Shown here: one piece after another, positions 54,396 through 62,209 of the stretch
Numbering within the stretch: position 1 is the first letter of the stretch
Layout of the letters: each line of letters begins with the position of its first letter
NCBI GenBank assembly: GCA_021371855.1
Contig: JAJFVL010000027.1
Location: 1 to 64,000, forward strand
DNA length: 64,000 nt
Direction: 5' to 3'
From: Bacteroidales bacterium
Lineage (GTDB): Bacteria; Bacteroidota; Bacteroidia; Bacteroidales; VadinHA17
Position numbers and translations under genes: made by a program
The notes under the pieces: model-generated
Databases searched by the model: none
The model's input: only the letters and a program-made list of their open reading frames with translations
What the model was told of the DNA's origin: nothing

Positions 54396-55127
54396 CTATT
54401 CAAATCTCTTCTTCTCCTCTTTTACCTTTTTCTCTTCCTCTTCCTCTTCCACTTCCTCTTTTTCTCTCCCCTTCTCCCATTCTCCTTCCTCTCCGGTCTC
54501 TTCTTCCTCCTCTTTCATCCACTCAGCTACCGGCTGCTGAGGACCCTCGTTTCTATATATTATTGACAACACAATTCCGGAAAATAATCCCAGCATATGC
54601 GATTCCCATGAAACATTCTTATAGATTCCGGGAAAGATTCCCCACACCATCGATCCATAGAGAAATACAATAAGAAGGGATAAAGCAATTAGTCTGAAGT
54701 GCTTACGAATTATTCCGCTGAAAAAAAGAAATGATGCAAGCCCATAAACCATGCCGCTGGCTCCTATATGCCAGCCATCTCTTCCTGCAACCCAGACCAG
54801 CAATCCGGTCAGAAAAAATGTCAATGAAAATATTTTCAACGCTACCTCCGAATAAAGATAGAACAAAGCTACCGACAGGAAGAACAGAGGAATTGAATTA
54901 TTAAACAGGTGGTTAAAATCGCTGTGGATGAAAGGAGAAAAAAGAATACCTGTTAGTCCTTTGGCTGTTAACGGATAAATACCAAAACCTGAAAAATCAG
55001 CTCCGAAAAGTACCTCAATGATTTTCACAATCCACATAAGAAAGATGAAAATCCCCGGGATGATCATACTCAGCAGAAGCTTCTTCTTTTGAAAAGCCCT
55101 TTCAGCGCTTATATCAGAACCTTCCAT
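54396..55127 (-). CDS. rhomboid intramembrane protease with acidic C-terminal tail
   Basis: A 243-residue protein with six membrane segments and the catalytic dyad of GlpG-type rhomboids: Ser124 in GWHIGASGMVYG and His177 in SWESHMLG; HSDFNHLFNN is the usual loop. The last 45 residues are almost only Glu, Lys and Gly, encoded by a purine-rich run (complement of 54408-54520). Such tails are unusual; replication slippage could have extended the gene. It lies 33 nt downstream of the Gfo/Idh gene and 45 nt upstream of the glycosyltransferase. Confidence 0.9.
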   Translation of the reverse strand: MEGSDISAERAFQKKKLLLSMIIPGIFIFLMWIVKIIEVLFGADFSGFGIYPLTAKGLTGILFSPFIHSDFNHLFNNSIPLFFLSVALFYLYSEVALKIFSLTFFLTGLLVWVAGRDGWHIGASGMVYGLASFLFFSGIIRKHFRLIALSLLIVFLYGSMVWGIFPGIYKNVSWESHMLGLFSGIVLSIIYRNEGPQQPVAEWMKEEEEETGEEGEWEKGREKEEVEEEEEEKKVKEEKKRFE

Positions 55128-55159
55128 TTATTTTTCACAGAGTTGCAAGGAGTCTTTTG

Positions 55160-56146
55160 TTAATCCCTTCCGGGAAAAACGATTCCGGCAGCATATCTTA
55201 TCCTGTCGAGAGTACTGATCAGGTCCCTGCTGAAGGAATGCGGAACAATACTGCTTTCAATTTTTCCCTCATCGAGACATTTCATAACCTCTTCAGCTTC
55301 CCAATGATAGCCCATTGCATCAGGTCTGTAAACGAATTCTTTCTTTTCTCCGTCATGAGGATAAACAATAACTCTCTGGTTCATATCACGGCCCCGTGAC
55401 ACAGCCATATTTCCTTTTTCACAGAGCAAATCACAACCAATACCCACATTGGTCCTGTACGAACTGTAGATGGTTGCCATACGGCCGTCGTTATAACTTA
55501 ATATAGCACTTACCGATTCTTCGGACTTTGATTTGCCAAATACAGCTGTTGCTTTCACTCCATCCGGAACGCCGAGAAACGTAAGAGCATCTATTACAGG
55601 GTAGATGCCAATATCATGAAGTGAACAGCCGCCAAGAGCGAGATTAAACTTACGGTTATTTGGATCGTAGGGTGGAATAAATGAAAAATAACCATTAATA
55701 TGAACTAAATTACCCATCAATCCCGACTTTAATATCTCATCAGCTTTTTTATAAAAAGGCTGGAATGGAGGCCACAAGGCTTCCATAAGAAAAACCTTTT
55801 GCCTTTCGGCTTCACCCAACATCTCTTCAACCTCCCTGCTGTTTAATGCAAAAACCTTTTCGCATAAAACGGCTTTTCTGTTCTTCAGGCATAACATGGT
55901 ATGTTCATAATGGAATGTGTGAGGCGATGCAATATATATAATATCCACTTCAGGATCTTCAGCCAGTTCTTTGTAGCTTCCATAATGTTTCTTAAAACCA
56001 TGCTCCAGAGCAAATTCTTCCGCTCTTTTTGCATCACGCGATCCCACAGCATATAATTCGGCGTTGTCAAGTAATTTAAGTCCTTTCGTGAACTTTGCCG
56101 ACATTCTACCGGGAGCAAGGATCCCCCATTTGTATTTCTTTTTCAT
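55160..56146 (-). CDS. Gfo/Idh/MocA-type oxidoreductase
   Basis: A 328-residue two-domain dehydrogenase: N-terminal Rossmann motif WGILAPGRMSAKFTKGL, SPHTFHYEHTMLCLKNRKAVLCEKVFALN (the EKP-type catalytic Lys region), and the C-terminal beta sheet with GGCSLHDIGIYPVIDALTFLG. It is dehydrogenase-like for sugars or trans-1,2-dihydrodiols; the HDIGIYP block fits the dihydrodiol dehydrogenase-like subgroup. First gene of the minus-strand series ending at the FucP-like gene. Confidence 0.88.
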   Translation of the reverse strand: MKKKYKWGILAPGRMSAKFTKGLKLLDNAELYAVGSRDAKRAEEFALEHGFKKHYGSYKELAEDPEVDIIYIASPHTFHYEHTMLCLKNRKAVLCEKVFALNSREVEEMLGEAERQKVFLMEALWPPFQPFYKKADEILKSGLMGNLVHINGYFSFIPPYDPNNRKFNLALGGCSLHDIGIYPVIDALTFLGVPDGVKATAVFGKSKSEESVSAILSYNDGRMATIYSSYRTNVGIGCDLLCEKGNMAVSRGRDMNQRVIVYPHDGEKKEFVYRPDAMGYHWEAEEVMKCLDEGKIESSIVPHSFSRDLISTLDRIRYAAGIVFPGRD

Positions 56147-56176
56147 TCTAAAATAATATTTCGATAAATATAGAAA

Positions 56177-56332
56177 TTACTGGCTGATATAGCGATGATT
56201 TCTCAAATGTTTCCAAAGAACTCTTTCTGCTTTGGTCATGGATTTTCTCAATTCTTTAACCTTGCTAAAAATATCTGGCCTGGCTGCCCATGTAAGATTA
56301 TCTTTATAGTCAGGTATTACAGAATGTTTCAC
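56177..56332 (-). pseudogene. N-terminal fragment of a DUF559 endonuclease-like protein
   Basis: On the minus strand a 51-residue frame starts with GTG at 56332 and contains the block ELRKSMTKAERVLWKHLRNHRY, which is the opening of DUF559 (VSR-like nuclease) proteins. The family continues for about 70 residues with the nuclease core, which is absent; the frame ends 7 residues after the block with TAA at 56177. An in-frame stop lies just upstream of the GTG. Therefore a decayed remnant. Confidence 0.7.
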
Positions 56333-56427
56333 TGAAATTCAATTTATTATCAAATTTACAAATTTCAATTTTCTTATCATCTTACCCTCTCTTTTTATAC
56401 ACCCATCCCAATCCATCTCCTTAACTC

Positions 56428-56529
56428 CACCTCACCCTGATCCCTTTCCTCCAGGAGAGGGACTAAGTTATTAATTATTTGCGTATTACTCTCCTTCTCC
56501 TCAGGAAGAAGGAGCCGGAGGATGAGGTG
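56428..56529. repeat. MITE-like repeat with 7-bp terminal inverted repeats
   Basis: A 102-bp unit. Ends CACCTCA (56428-56434) and TGAGGTG (56523-56529) are inverted repeats. Inside are two hairpins: CCCTTTCCT/AGGAGAGGG with a 2-nt loop (56442-56461, one G-T pair) and CTCCTTCT/AGAAGGAG (56491-56514). Such CTCACCC...GGTGAG elements, with CCTCTCC cores, are familiar non-coding repeats in Bacteroidota. A related degenerate core lies near 5400. No transposase. Confidence 0.75.
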
Positions 56530-56557
56530 AAAAATAAAAAATATTAAAATAAATTAG

Positions 56558-56598
56558 TACTATGTATTGCATAGTATAATATTTTTATTATATCTTTG
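56558..56598 (+). promoter_or_regulatory. promoter and overlapping dyad of the PspC-PadR operon
   Basis: TTG (56567-56569), 21-nt spacer, then TATCTTTG (56591-56598), an exact TAnnTTTG box. The TTG lies in the loop of a perfect 7-bp dyad TACTATG (56558-56564) / CATAGTA (56570-56576). A second palindrome TGTATCATACA is at 56614-56624, downstream of the expected start point. As the operon encodes a PadR-type regulator, these dyads are good candidates for its operators. Confidence 0.65.
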
Positions 56599-56646
56599 CA
56601 TTGTCATGTTACATGTATCATACAGTAGTAATAAATAAACAGAACC

Positions 56647-57237
56647 ATGAAAATCACAGTAAGCATTAATCTTGGCGGTTATTCTTTCAATATCGACGAA
56701 GATGCCTATGCCGAACTTAAAATGTATCTCAGGAATCTTGAGCTTCATTTTGCCGAAGAAGAGAGCTCCTCGGAGATCCTCTCTGATATTGAGGCCCGTA
56801 TGTCGGAACTGTTCCGTACCAAGCTTACCAACTACAAGAAAGTAATAACCATAGAAGATGTGCGACAGGCTATATCAGTCCTGGGCACTCCTGAAGATAT
56901 CTCCGACAATGACGGAACGGCTGCCCGGGATAAGTTTTCGTCACATGGCTATCATCGTATGTATCGCGATACGGACCATAGGATTATTGGAGGTGTATGT
57001 TCCGGAATGGGTGCCTACTGGAATATCGAACCGTGGATTGTCAGGATTATTTTCATTGTCATTACAATGATGGGCGGTTTGGGAGTACTTGTATATATCA
57101 TTCTATATATCGTTCTCCCTGAAGCTAAAACGACTGCCCAGAAAATTGAAATGAAAGGAGAACCTGTTAATATTCAAAATATTAAGGAAGCGGTTAAAAA
57201 GGAATTCAATGATGTCAGGAAAAACATGAAACTGTAA
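56647..57237 (+). CDS. PspC-domain membrane protein
   Basis: A 196-residue protein with an N-terminal conserved region of about 85 residues (INLGGYSFNIDEDAYAEL, then IEARMSELF and ITIEDVRQAISVLGTPEDI), a PspC domain (about 103-160, HRIIGGVCSGMGAYWNIEPWIVRIIF with two membrane segments), and a short C-terminal helix. PspC proteins are part of the phage-shock/envelope-stress response. It is the first gene of a PspC-PadR-PspC operon with a likely PadR operator upstream. The N-terminal block recurs in the third gene. Confidence 0.85.
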   Translation: MKITVSINLGGYSFNIDEDAYAELKMYLRNLELHFAEEESSSEILSDIEARMSELFRTKLTNYKKVITIEDVRQAISVLGTPEDISDNDGTAARDKFSSHGYHRMYRDTDHRIIGGVCSGMGAYWNIEPWIVRIIFIVITMMGGLGVLVYIILYIVLPEAKTTAQKIEMKGEPVNIQNIKEAVKKEFNDVRKNMKL

Positions 57238-57289
57238 TTGGTTTTTCATGTTCAACTATTTGAAATGTAAAAATTTAAAATCATATATC

Positions 57290-57616
57290 ATGGATTTGGA
57301 AAACACAAAAGCACAGATGCGAAAAGGAATTCTGGAATATTGTATCCTTTCTGTTCTGTCAAGAAATTCCTGTTATGCAAGCGACATAATAAAGGAACTT
57401 AAAGAAGCAGAGGTGATAGTGGTAGAAGGTACCCTTTATCCTCTTCTGACCAGGCAAAAAAACGCCGGGTTGCTCAGTTATCGGTGGGAAGAATCACAAC
57501 AGGGCCCCCCCCGTAAATATTATGAACTTACAGAGGAAGGTCGTGCATACCTGGCCGATCTTGATAAATCGTGGCAACAGCTTGTTGAATCAGTCAATCA
57601 GATCAGAACAAGATAA
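57290..57616 (+). CDS. PadR family transcriptional regulator
   Basis: From ATG 57290 the product has 108 residues (the frame is open from 57248, but that first part lacks family character). Winged-helix motif: QMRKGILEYCILSVLSRN, ASDIIKELKEAEVIVVEGTLYPLL (recognition helix and wing start), and PPRKYYELTEEGRAYL. This is the short PadR-s2-like type without a C-terminal dimerisation domain. It sits between the two PspC genes and probably represses them. Its ligand is unknown. Confidence 0.87.
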   Translation: MDLENTKAQMRKGILEYCILSVLSRNSCYASDIIKELKEAEVIVVEGTLYPLLTRQKNAGLLSYRWEESQQGPPRKYYELTEEGRAYLADLDKSWQQLVESVNQIRTR

Positions 57617-57647
57617 CCTGTTTATTAATAAATAAAAACTTGAAATA

Positions 57648-59240
57648 ATGGACAAGACCATAAACATTAATATAGCCGGTACTCTCTTTAAGATTGACGA
57701 AGATGCTTACCAGATATTGCGCGATTATCTTTATGCAATTAATAACCGGTTCAGGAATACTCAGGGCGGACTTGAAACAGTTGAGGATATTGAATCGCGT
57801 ATAGCTGAAATTTTCCAGTCGCAAAAAGGTTTAGCCGGAGTTATTACAAAGGAAAGTGTTGAAGCAATGATCTCGATCATCGGGAAACCAGAGGATTTTG
57901 ATCAGATTGATTCAGAAACAGAATCTAAGGTTTACACTTCCCGTACAAAAAAAATGTACCGTAATCCCGATGACTCTATAATAAGCGGTGTTTGCGGAGG
58001 TATCGGTGTTTATCTGAATACTGAACCTGTACTGTTCAGGATCCTTTTTGTTCTTTTTACGCTCTTTTATGGAATGGGATTCTTTGTCTACATCGCTTTG
58101 TGGATTGCACTTCCCTCAGCCCGTACCGATTCACAGAAAAGAGAAATGTACGGTGATGCATATAATCCTGTTAAGTCGCATGGAAAACAAACTGATGGTT
58201 CAGTTACCACACCTGCTCCTTTATATACATCGGGATATAACAATACTTCAAAGGCCGGGAATGCTTTCAATGAAATTTTCAGGGCCCTGGGAAAAGTGGG
58301 TTTTATCATCTGCCGTATATTTATGATATTCGTAGGAATCGTACTTGTAATGACCGGTTTCATTGCAATTATTGCTTACGTGATGATTTTTTTCTTCCAC
58401 TATCCTGAAGCTTTCTCTTCTGATTCATTTACCATGGGAATGACTTACTTTCCTGATTTTCTGAACTATATCGTGAATCCTGCTACTGTACCCTGGATAA
58501 TTGCCCTTACTACTATTGTATTTATATTGCCAACTCTTGCCATAATTTACTGGGGCGTTAAAATGATATTCTGGTTTAAAGCAAAAGATGGCGTATTCAG
58601 TATTGTTGCGCTGGTATTATGGGTAGTTGCTTTAACTGCCCTTTCAATAGTTCTGTTCCGCGAAGGAGTTAGTTTTGCCCAGACAGCCAAATCATCATCG
58701 CAGATCATACTGCCCCACACACCTGATACTCTTTATGTAATGACTGACCACAAAGTTTCAGATCTCAAATTTGACAAAGAGATCTCATTCAATAATGAAG
58801 AATATGCTGTATATATAAATGATGGGAATAAAGAACTTTATATCCGTCCGTGTATGGACATAAACAGGTCTCATGATGATATTGCCAGGATAGAGGTAAG
58901 GAAGCGTTCTTCAGGCAGCAGTAAAATAAATGCCAAAATGAAGACCGAAGAGTTACTGTACAATTACAGGGTAAATGGCGATACCCTTATGCTTGATGAT
59001 TACTTTACCATCCCGGCAGGTCGCCGGTGGTCAGCCGATGTGGTTCACGTCAACCTCAATATTCCTGAAGGCATCATTTTAAAATTCGACAGATCTGCTG
59101 AAAATCTTTTTCTTTCAAAATATGATTTTGATGATGAGTCAGATTTTGAATCCGGCTGGAAGAAATCAGGAAACAGGTCGTGGATATTAACTGATGAAGG
59201 ACTTAAACCGGCGAAAAAGATTTCTCAGAAACAAAAATAA
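57648..59240 (+). CDS. large PspC-domain membrane protein
   Basis: A 530-residue protein. The first 95 residues repeat the N-terminal region of the first PspC gene (INIAGTLFKIDEDAY, IESRIAEIF). A PspC domain is at about 105-165 (SIISGVCGGIGVYLNTEPVLFRILF). Three further membrane segments (about 215-245, 275-300, 305-345) precede a C-terminal extracytoplasmic beta region of about 170 residues, which includes a toast-rack-like stretch. It is the last gene of the operon, with a strong terminator 33 nt after the stop. Confidence 0.85.
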   Translation: MDKTININIAGTLFKIDEDAYQILRDYLYAINNRFRNTQGGLETVEDIESRIAEIFQSQKGLAGVITKESVEAMISIIGKPEDFDQIDSETESKVYTSRTKKMYRNPDDSIISGVCGGIGVYLNTEPVLFRILFVLFTLFYGMGFFVYIALWIALPSARTDSQKREMYGDAYNPVKSHGKQTDGSVTTPAPLYTSGYNNTSKAGNAFNEIFRALGKVGFIICRIFMIFVGIVLVMTGFIAIIAYVMIFFFHYPEAFSSDSFTMGMTYFPDFLNYIVNPATVPWIIALTTIVFILPTLAIIYWGVKMIFWFKAKDGVFSIVALVLWVVALTALSIVLFREGVSFAQTAKSSSQIILPHTPDTLYVMTDHKVSDLKFDKEISFNNEEYAVYINDGNKELYIRPCMDINRSHDDIARIEVRKRSSGSSKINAKMKTEELLYNYRVNGDTLMLDDYFTIPAGRRWSADVVHVNLNIPEGIILKFDRSAENLFLSKYDFDDESDFESGWKKSGNRSWILTDEGLKPAKKISQKQK

Positions 59241-59273
59241 TTGTCCAGTTTTTATTCCTGATATGTTATTGAT

Positions 59274-59308
59274 ATCCGGCCCCGTTAATCGGTGCCGGAT
59301 TTTTTTTC
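59274..59308 (+). terminator. rho-independent terminator of the PspC-PadR operon
   Basis: Stem ATCCGGC (59274-59280) / GCCGGAT (59294-59300) with possible further CCG/CGG pairing in the loop, followed by an eight-base T-run. It begins 33 nt after the stop codon. Confidence 0.9.
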
Positions 59309-59515
59309 ATAAGATCTTATATTCATAATTGCCGATAACCATATCTTCTTTTATAATGAATCTTTAAACCCAACATAATAATAATTTTCAGAGCGGGATC
59401 AATATTTAAGTTATAAATATCTGATTTATTAGTTTTTTACTTAATTTTATTTCTTTGATTATTCAAATTTCTATAGAATGGCTGTCTGGAATCATGCACC
59501 TGAATTGTTTGGACA

Positions 59516-60214
59516 ATGGCTATAAAAATTGTAATGGCAATATTAATAGTTGCACTTCTGGGATACGTCATCTACCTGAATATTCAGCTGTCAAAAAGAA
59601 ACATATTCATCGAATCAACAGTTAAGAGGTTGTCAGGAATTGAAAAAAACAGGAGTATTGATGAAATGATGGTTTTTCTGAAAGAGATACAGAAACTCAG
59701 CCAATATAGTTCATATTTTACTGACAAGCTTCTTGAGGAAAAGACATTAAAATTTATCCTTGAAAATGTCAAGAATCTGAAAATATATATCCATTACACT
59801 AAAGATGAAGCTAATGCCAAAAAGATTCTTAAAGAAGGATTTAAATTTACTGATTCCTTCTACAAAACAGCATTGCCTGTCACGAAAGATAAACTTGATT
59901 TAATTATCAAACATAACAGCCAAAAAATGTTCGGAGATTATCTTCTGATAATCTGCGTATCAAACGACATTGTCAATTTTTATTCTATGGAATTGCAAAA
60001 AGTGGGCATTCAAAACTATTATTTTGAAAACATTTTAACTGAAATACCTCCTACATTAGATGACAATTCTGACCTCGTTTACCTTTTGCCGTCTCAATTT
60101 GTTAAAGGTTATATTAACTATCGTACGGGAGAAATTATGGAAAATCCTGATCATGACCCATGGTACAACTCACCCTGTTTCATGAAAAATATTGAGACCC
60201 TTAAAAACGGATAA
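59516..60214 (+). CDS. membrane-anchored protein of unknown function
   Basis: A 232-residue protein with one N-terminal membrane segment (about 3-24) and a soluble domain facing the cytoplasm or periplasm. Residues about 90-110 read IYIHYTKDEANAKKILKEGFKF, close to the H-x-T ... A-x2-IL-x2-G motif of ADP-ribosyltransferase-fold proteins (PARP-like and tRNA phosphotransferase KptA-type). The rest has no recognised family. The fold assignment is weak and catalytic residues other than His/Thr cannot be checked. A coiled-coil segment links membrane and domain. Confidence 0.5.
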   Translation: MAIKIVMAILIVALLGYVIYLNIQLSKRNIFIESTVKRLSGIEKNRSIDEMMVFLKEIQKLSQYSSYFTDKLLEEKTLKFILENVKNLKIYIHYTKDEANAKKILKEGFKFTDSFYKTALPVTKDKLDLIIKHNSQKMFGDYLLIICVSNDIVNFYSMELQKVGIQNYYFENILTEIPPTLDDNSDLVYLLPSQFVKGYINYRTGEIMENPDHDPWYNSPCFMKNIETLKNG

Positions 60215-60264
60215 AAAATATTAAAAATTAATAAATTTAAACTTTTTAAAAACCCATAAATCGT

Positions 60265-61320
60265 ATGAAAAAGACGTTATTATTTTCCCTGACAGCTTGT
60301 CTGATATTTGGAAATCCTGCAATTGCACAGGTATCCGGACTATTGAAAAAAGCCAAGAATTCTGTTACAAATGAACTTCTTGGCAATAACGACAAAAGCA
60401 CTGCCAAAACCTCACCCGAACCATCATGTGCCTGCAATGATGCTGAATTAGTTGTAGGTTTGGGAGGATCATTAAAACTTGATTATAAGGAATTAACCAT
60501 AAGCGTTGCTGACGATGGCAGAATCTTGGCAAAAGACAGGATCAGCGGTAAATATTATATCATTAAAAACGGTGTATCACAGGGTCCCTATTCTGAAGGA
60601 GATCCCAAACTTGCCGATTTCCAGGAAATTTCTGACGATAATAACAGCATGGAAGCCCTACTGATAAAATATAAAAGTTATATCAGCAAATCAGGTGAAA
60701 AATACAAGATAACTTTTGACGGGAAAAATTATGGCCCTTATGCCAGGATTGAAAATTTTGTTGTTACAAAAGCAAAAAATCAGTTCGCTGCAACAGTGGT
60801 TGATAAGGTGATCGCAACTGAAGATCAGGGTAAAAAGATCGAAGCAGCCATGAATAATGCCAAGACCGATCAGGAGCGTATGGATATCGCCATGAAATTT
60901 TCGCAGCAAATGCAACAAAACATTCTGTCAGGAGGCAACCCGGAAGGTATTACTCCGAAACTTATTACCAATGTTATTGATGAACCGATTGACCAAACTA
61001 AGTTCATGACAGCTGTTTTAAACGGAAACGCTAAATATGATGAAATCCTTTTGATCAGTTACGATAAAATAACAAATCTGAAAGGAAATCCTGTAATGAC
61101 TATCAAACCTGAGGATGCCGGAGCCGAAAAGCTGTTCATCAATTCATCAAATACCAGATATGCAATATACGGTTATGGTACTCTCACTTTCAGCGATGGT
61201 ACCACAATGAATTCTCTTTTTAATCCGGGTCTTATCAAAACCGACGGGAAAATTTATTTAACGTATATGTATTACTCACCTAAAAATAATGCATTGATGC
61301 AATGTAAAATACCGTTCTAA
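60265..61320 (+). CDS. secreted protein of unknown function
   Basis: A 351-residue protein with a signal peptide (1-21, ending AIAQV) and no further membrane segment. Residues about 45-60 have a short Cys pair (SCACND); the remainder is beta-rich with repeated GKYYIIKNGVSQGPYSEGD-type hairpins and a Gln/Met-rich helix in the middle (MDIAMKFSQQMQQNIL). No family recognised. It lies 50 nt after the membrane-anchored protein and 52 nt before the lysozyme-like gene, so the three may form one transcription unit. Confidence 0.55.
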   Translation: MKKTLLFSLTACLIFGNPAIAQVSGLLKKAKNSVTNELLGNNDKSTAKTSPEPSCACNDAELVVGLGGSLKLDYKELTISVADDGRILAKDRISGKYYIIKNGVSQGPYSEGDPKLADFQEISDDNNSMEALLIKYKSYISKSGEKYKITFDGKNYGPYARIENFVVTKAKNQFAATVVDKVIATEDQGKKIEAAMNNAKTDQERMDIAMKFSQQMQQNILSGGNPEGITPKLITNVIDEPIDQTKFMTAVLNGNAKYDEILLISYDKITNLKGNPVMTIKPEDAGAEKLFINSSNTRYAIYGYGTLTFSDGTTMNSLFNPGLIKTDGKIYLTYMYYSPKNNALMQCKIPF

Positions 61321-61372
61321 ATCCATCTCCATTCACCTTATACTCATCGCATAAAACATTATATGCACTGAT

Positions 61373-62095
61373 GTGATTAACAGATTGTTTTTAAGGATAT
61401 TGTTTGCTTTTCTTCCTTTTTCCCTGTTACCGGAATCATCCTGGTCACAGGACACAGACTATCAGAATATTTTTGGTGATAATTGGAAGAAAGCTGCTTC
61501 TTTCGAAAAAGAAAACAGAAACTGGATTGAACCACTTCTGACTCAGAATCACATTCCCTATCCGGTTGCCATAGCAATTATCTTCCCGGAGTTGATACGG
61601 TATTCCGCTTTACGCGATAAGATGGAGATCACATTGCTTAAAACCCTGTATATTAACCTTGGAGAAACATATGCTAACTTTTCAATAGGCCAGTTCCAGA
61701 TGAAGCCCTCTTTTGCCGAAATGATCAGGGAAAAAGCGCCGGCCGTTATTGGGCGAAGATCACAAATAGTTTTTAAAAACAGATCTGAATATGATGATAT
61801 TAAGGACTTCCGGCAATCGATTGTTTCGGATCTTGAAGATCCGGAAATTCAGCTGAAATATCTGATAGTCTTTATGAAAATCTGTGAAAAAAACTACAGG
61901 ATAAATAGAAAAGATGAAGCTTTCAGGATAAAATTTCTTGCCACAGCATACAACTATGGATTCAATAAAAGCAGTGAACAGATAGAAAATATGATGGGTA
62001 AAAAGTACTTTAACACAGCTCTTTTCAGGACTGATAATTATTGTTATTCTGAAGTCTCGCTGTTTTGGTATAATCATCACCAGACTGATAAATAA
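61373..62095 (+). CDS. lysozyme-fold-like secreted protein (putative transglycosylase-like)
   Basis: A 240-residue protein with a GTG start at 61373 (no ATG gives a proper signal), and a signal peptide (1-25, ending SSWSQ). Two features recall soluble lytic transglycosylases: an early Glu in IAIIFPELIRYSA and the block NFSIGQFQMKPSFAE, resembling the GxxQ-x-xP motif of SLT/lysozyme-like enzymes. AYNYG near the C-terminus matches the AYN(A)G motif of the same families. A muramidase role is plausible, but the overall similarity is low and the family is not named. Confidence 0.55.
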   Translation: MINRLFLRILFAFLPFSLLPESSWSQDTDYQNIFGDNWKKAASFEKENRNWIEPLLTQNHIPYPVAIAIIFPELIRYSALRDKMEITLLKTLYINLGETYANFSIGQFQMKPSFAEMIREKAPAVIGRRSQIVFKNRSEYDDIKDFRQSIVSDLEDPEIQLKYLIVFMKICEKNYRINRKDEAFRIKFLATAYNYGFNKSSEQIENMMGKKYFNTALFRTDNYCYSEVSLFWYNHHQTDK

Positions 62096-62159
62096 GGTAA
62101 GTACGAGTTTCTGGCCAGAATGCCTGATATACTGAATAACCGGCAGAGGTATATTGATT

Positions 62160-62189
62160 TTGAACATCTCTGATTATTTAATAATTTTG
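62160..62189 (+). promoter_or_regulatory. Bacteroidota-type promoter of the GH92 gene
   Basis: TTG (62160-62162), 19-nt spacer, TAATTTTG (62182-62189), an exact TAnnTTTG match. It ends 20 nt before the ATG at 62210. Confidence 0.65.
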
Positions 62190-62209
62190 AATGAGATAAA
62201 GCTTATTAT

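Noticed and set aside
54244..54540. Plus-strand frame rich in Ser/Phe
   Set aside because: It is the complement of the Glu/Lys-rich tail of the rhomboid gene and of the glycosyltransferase start.
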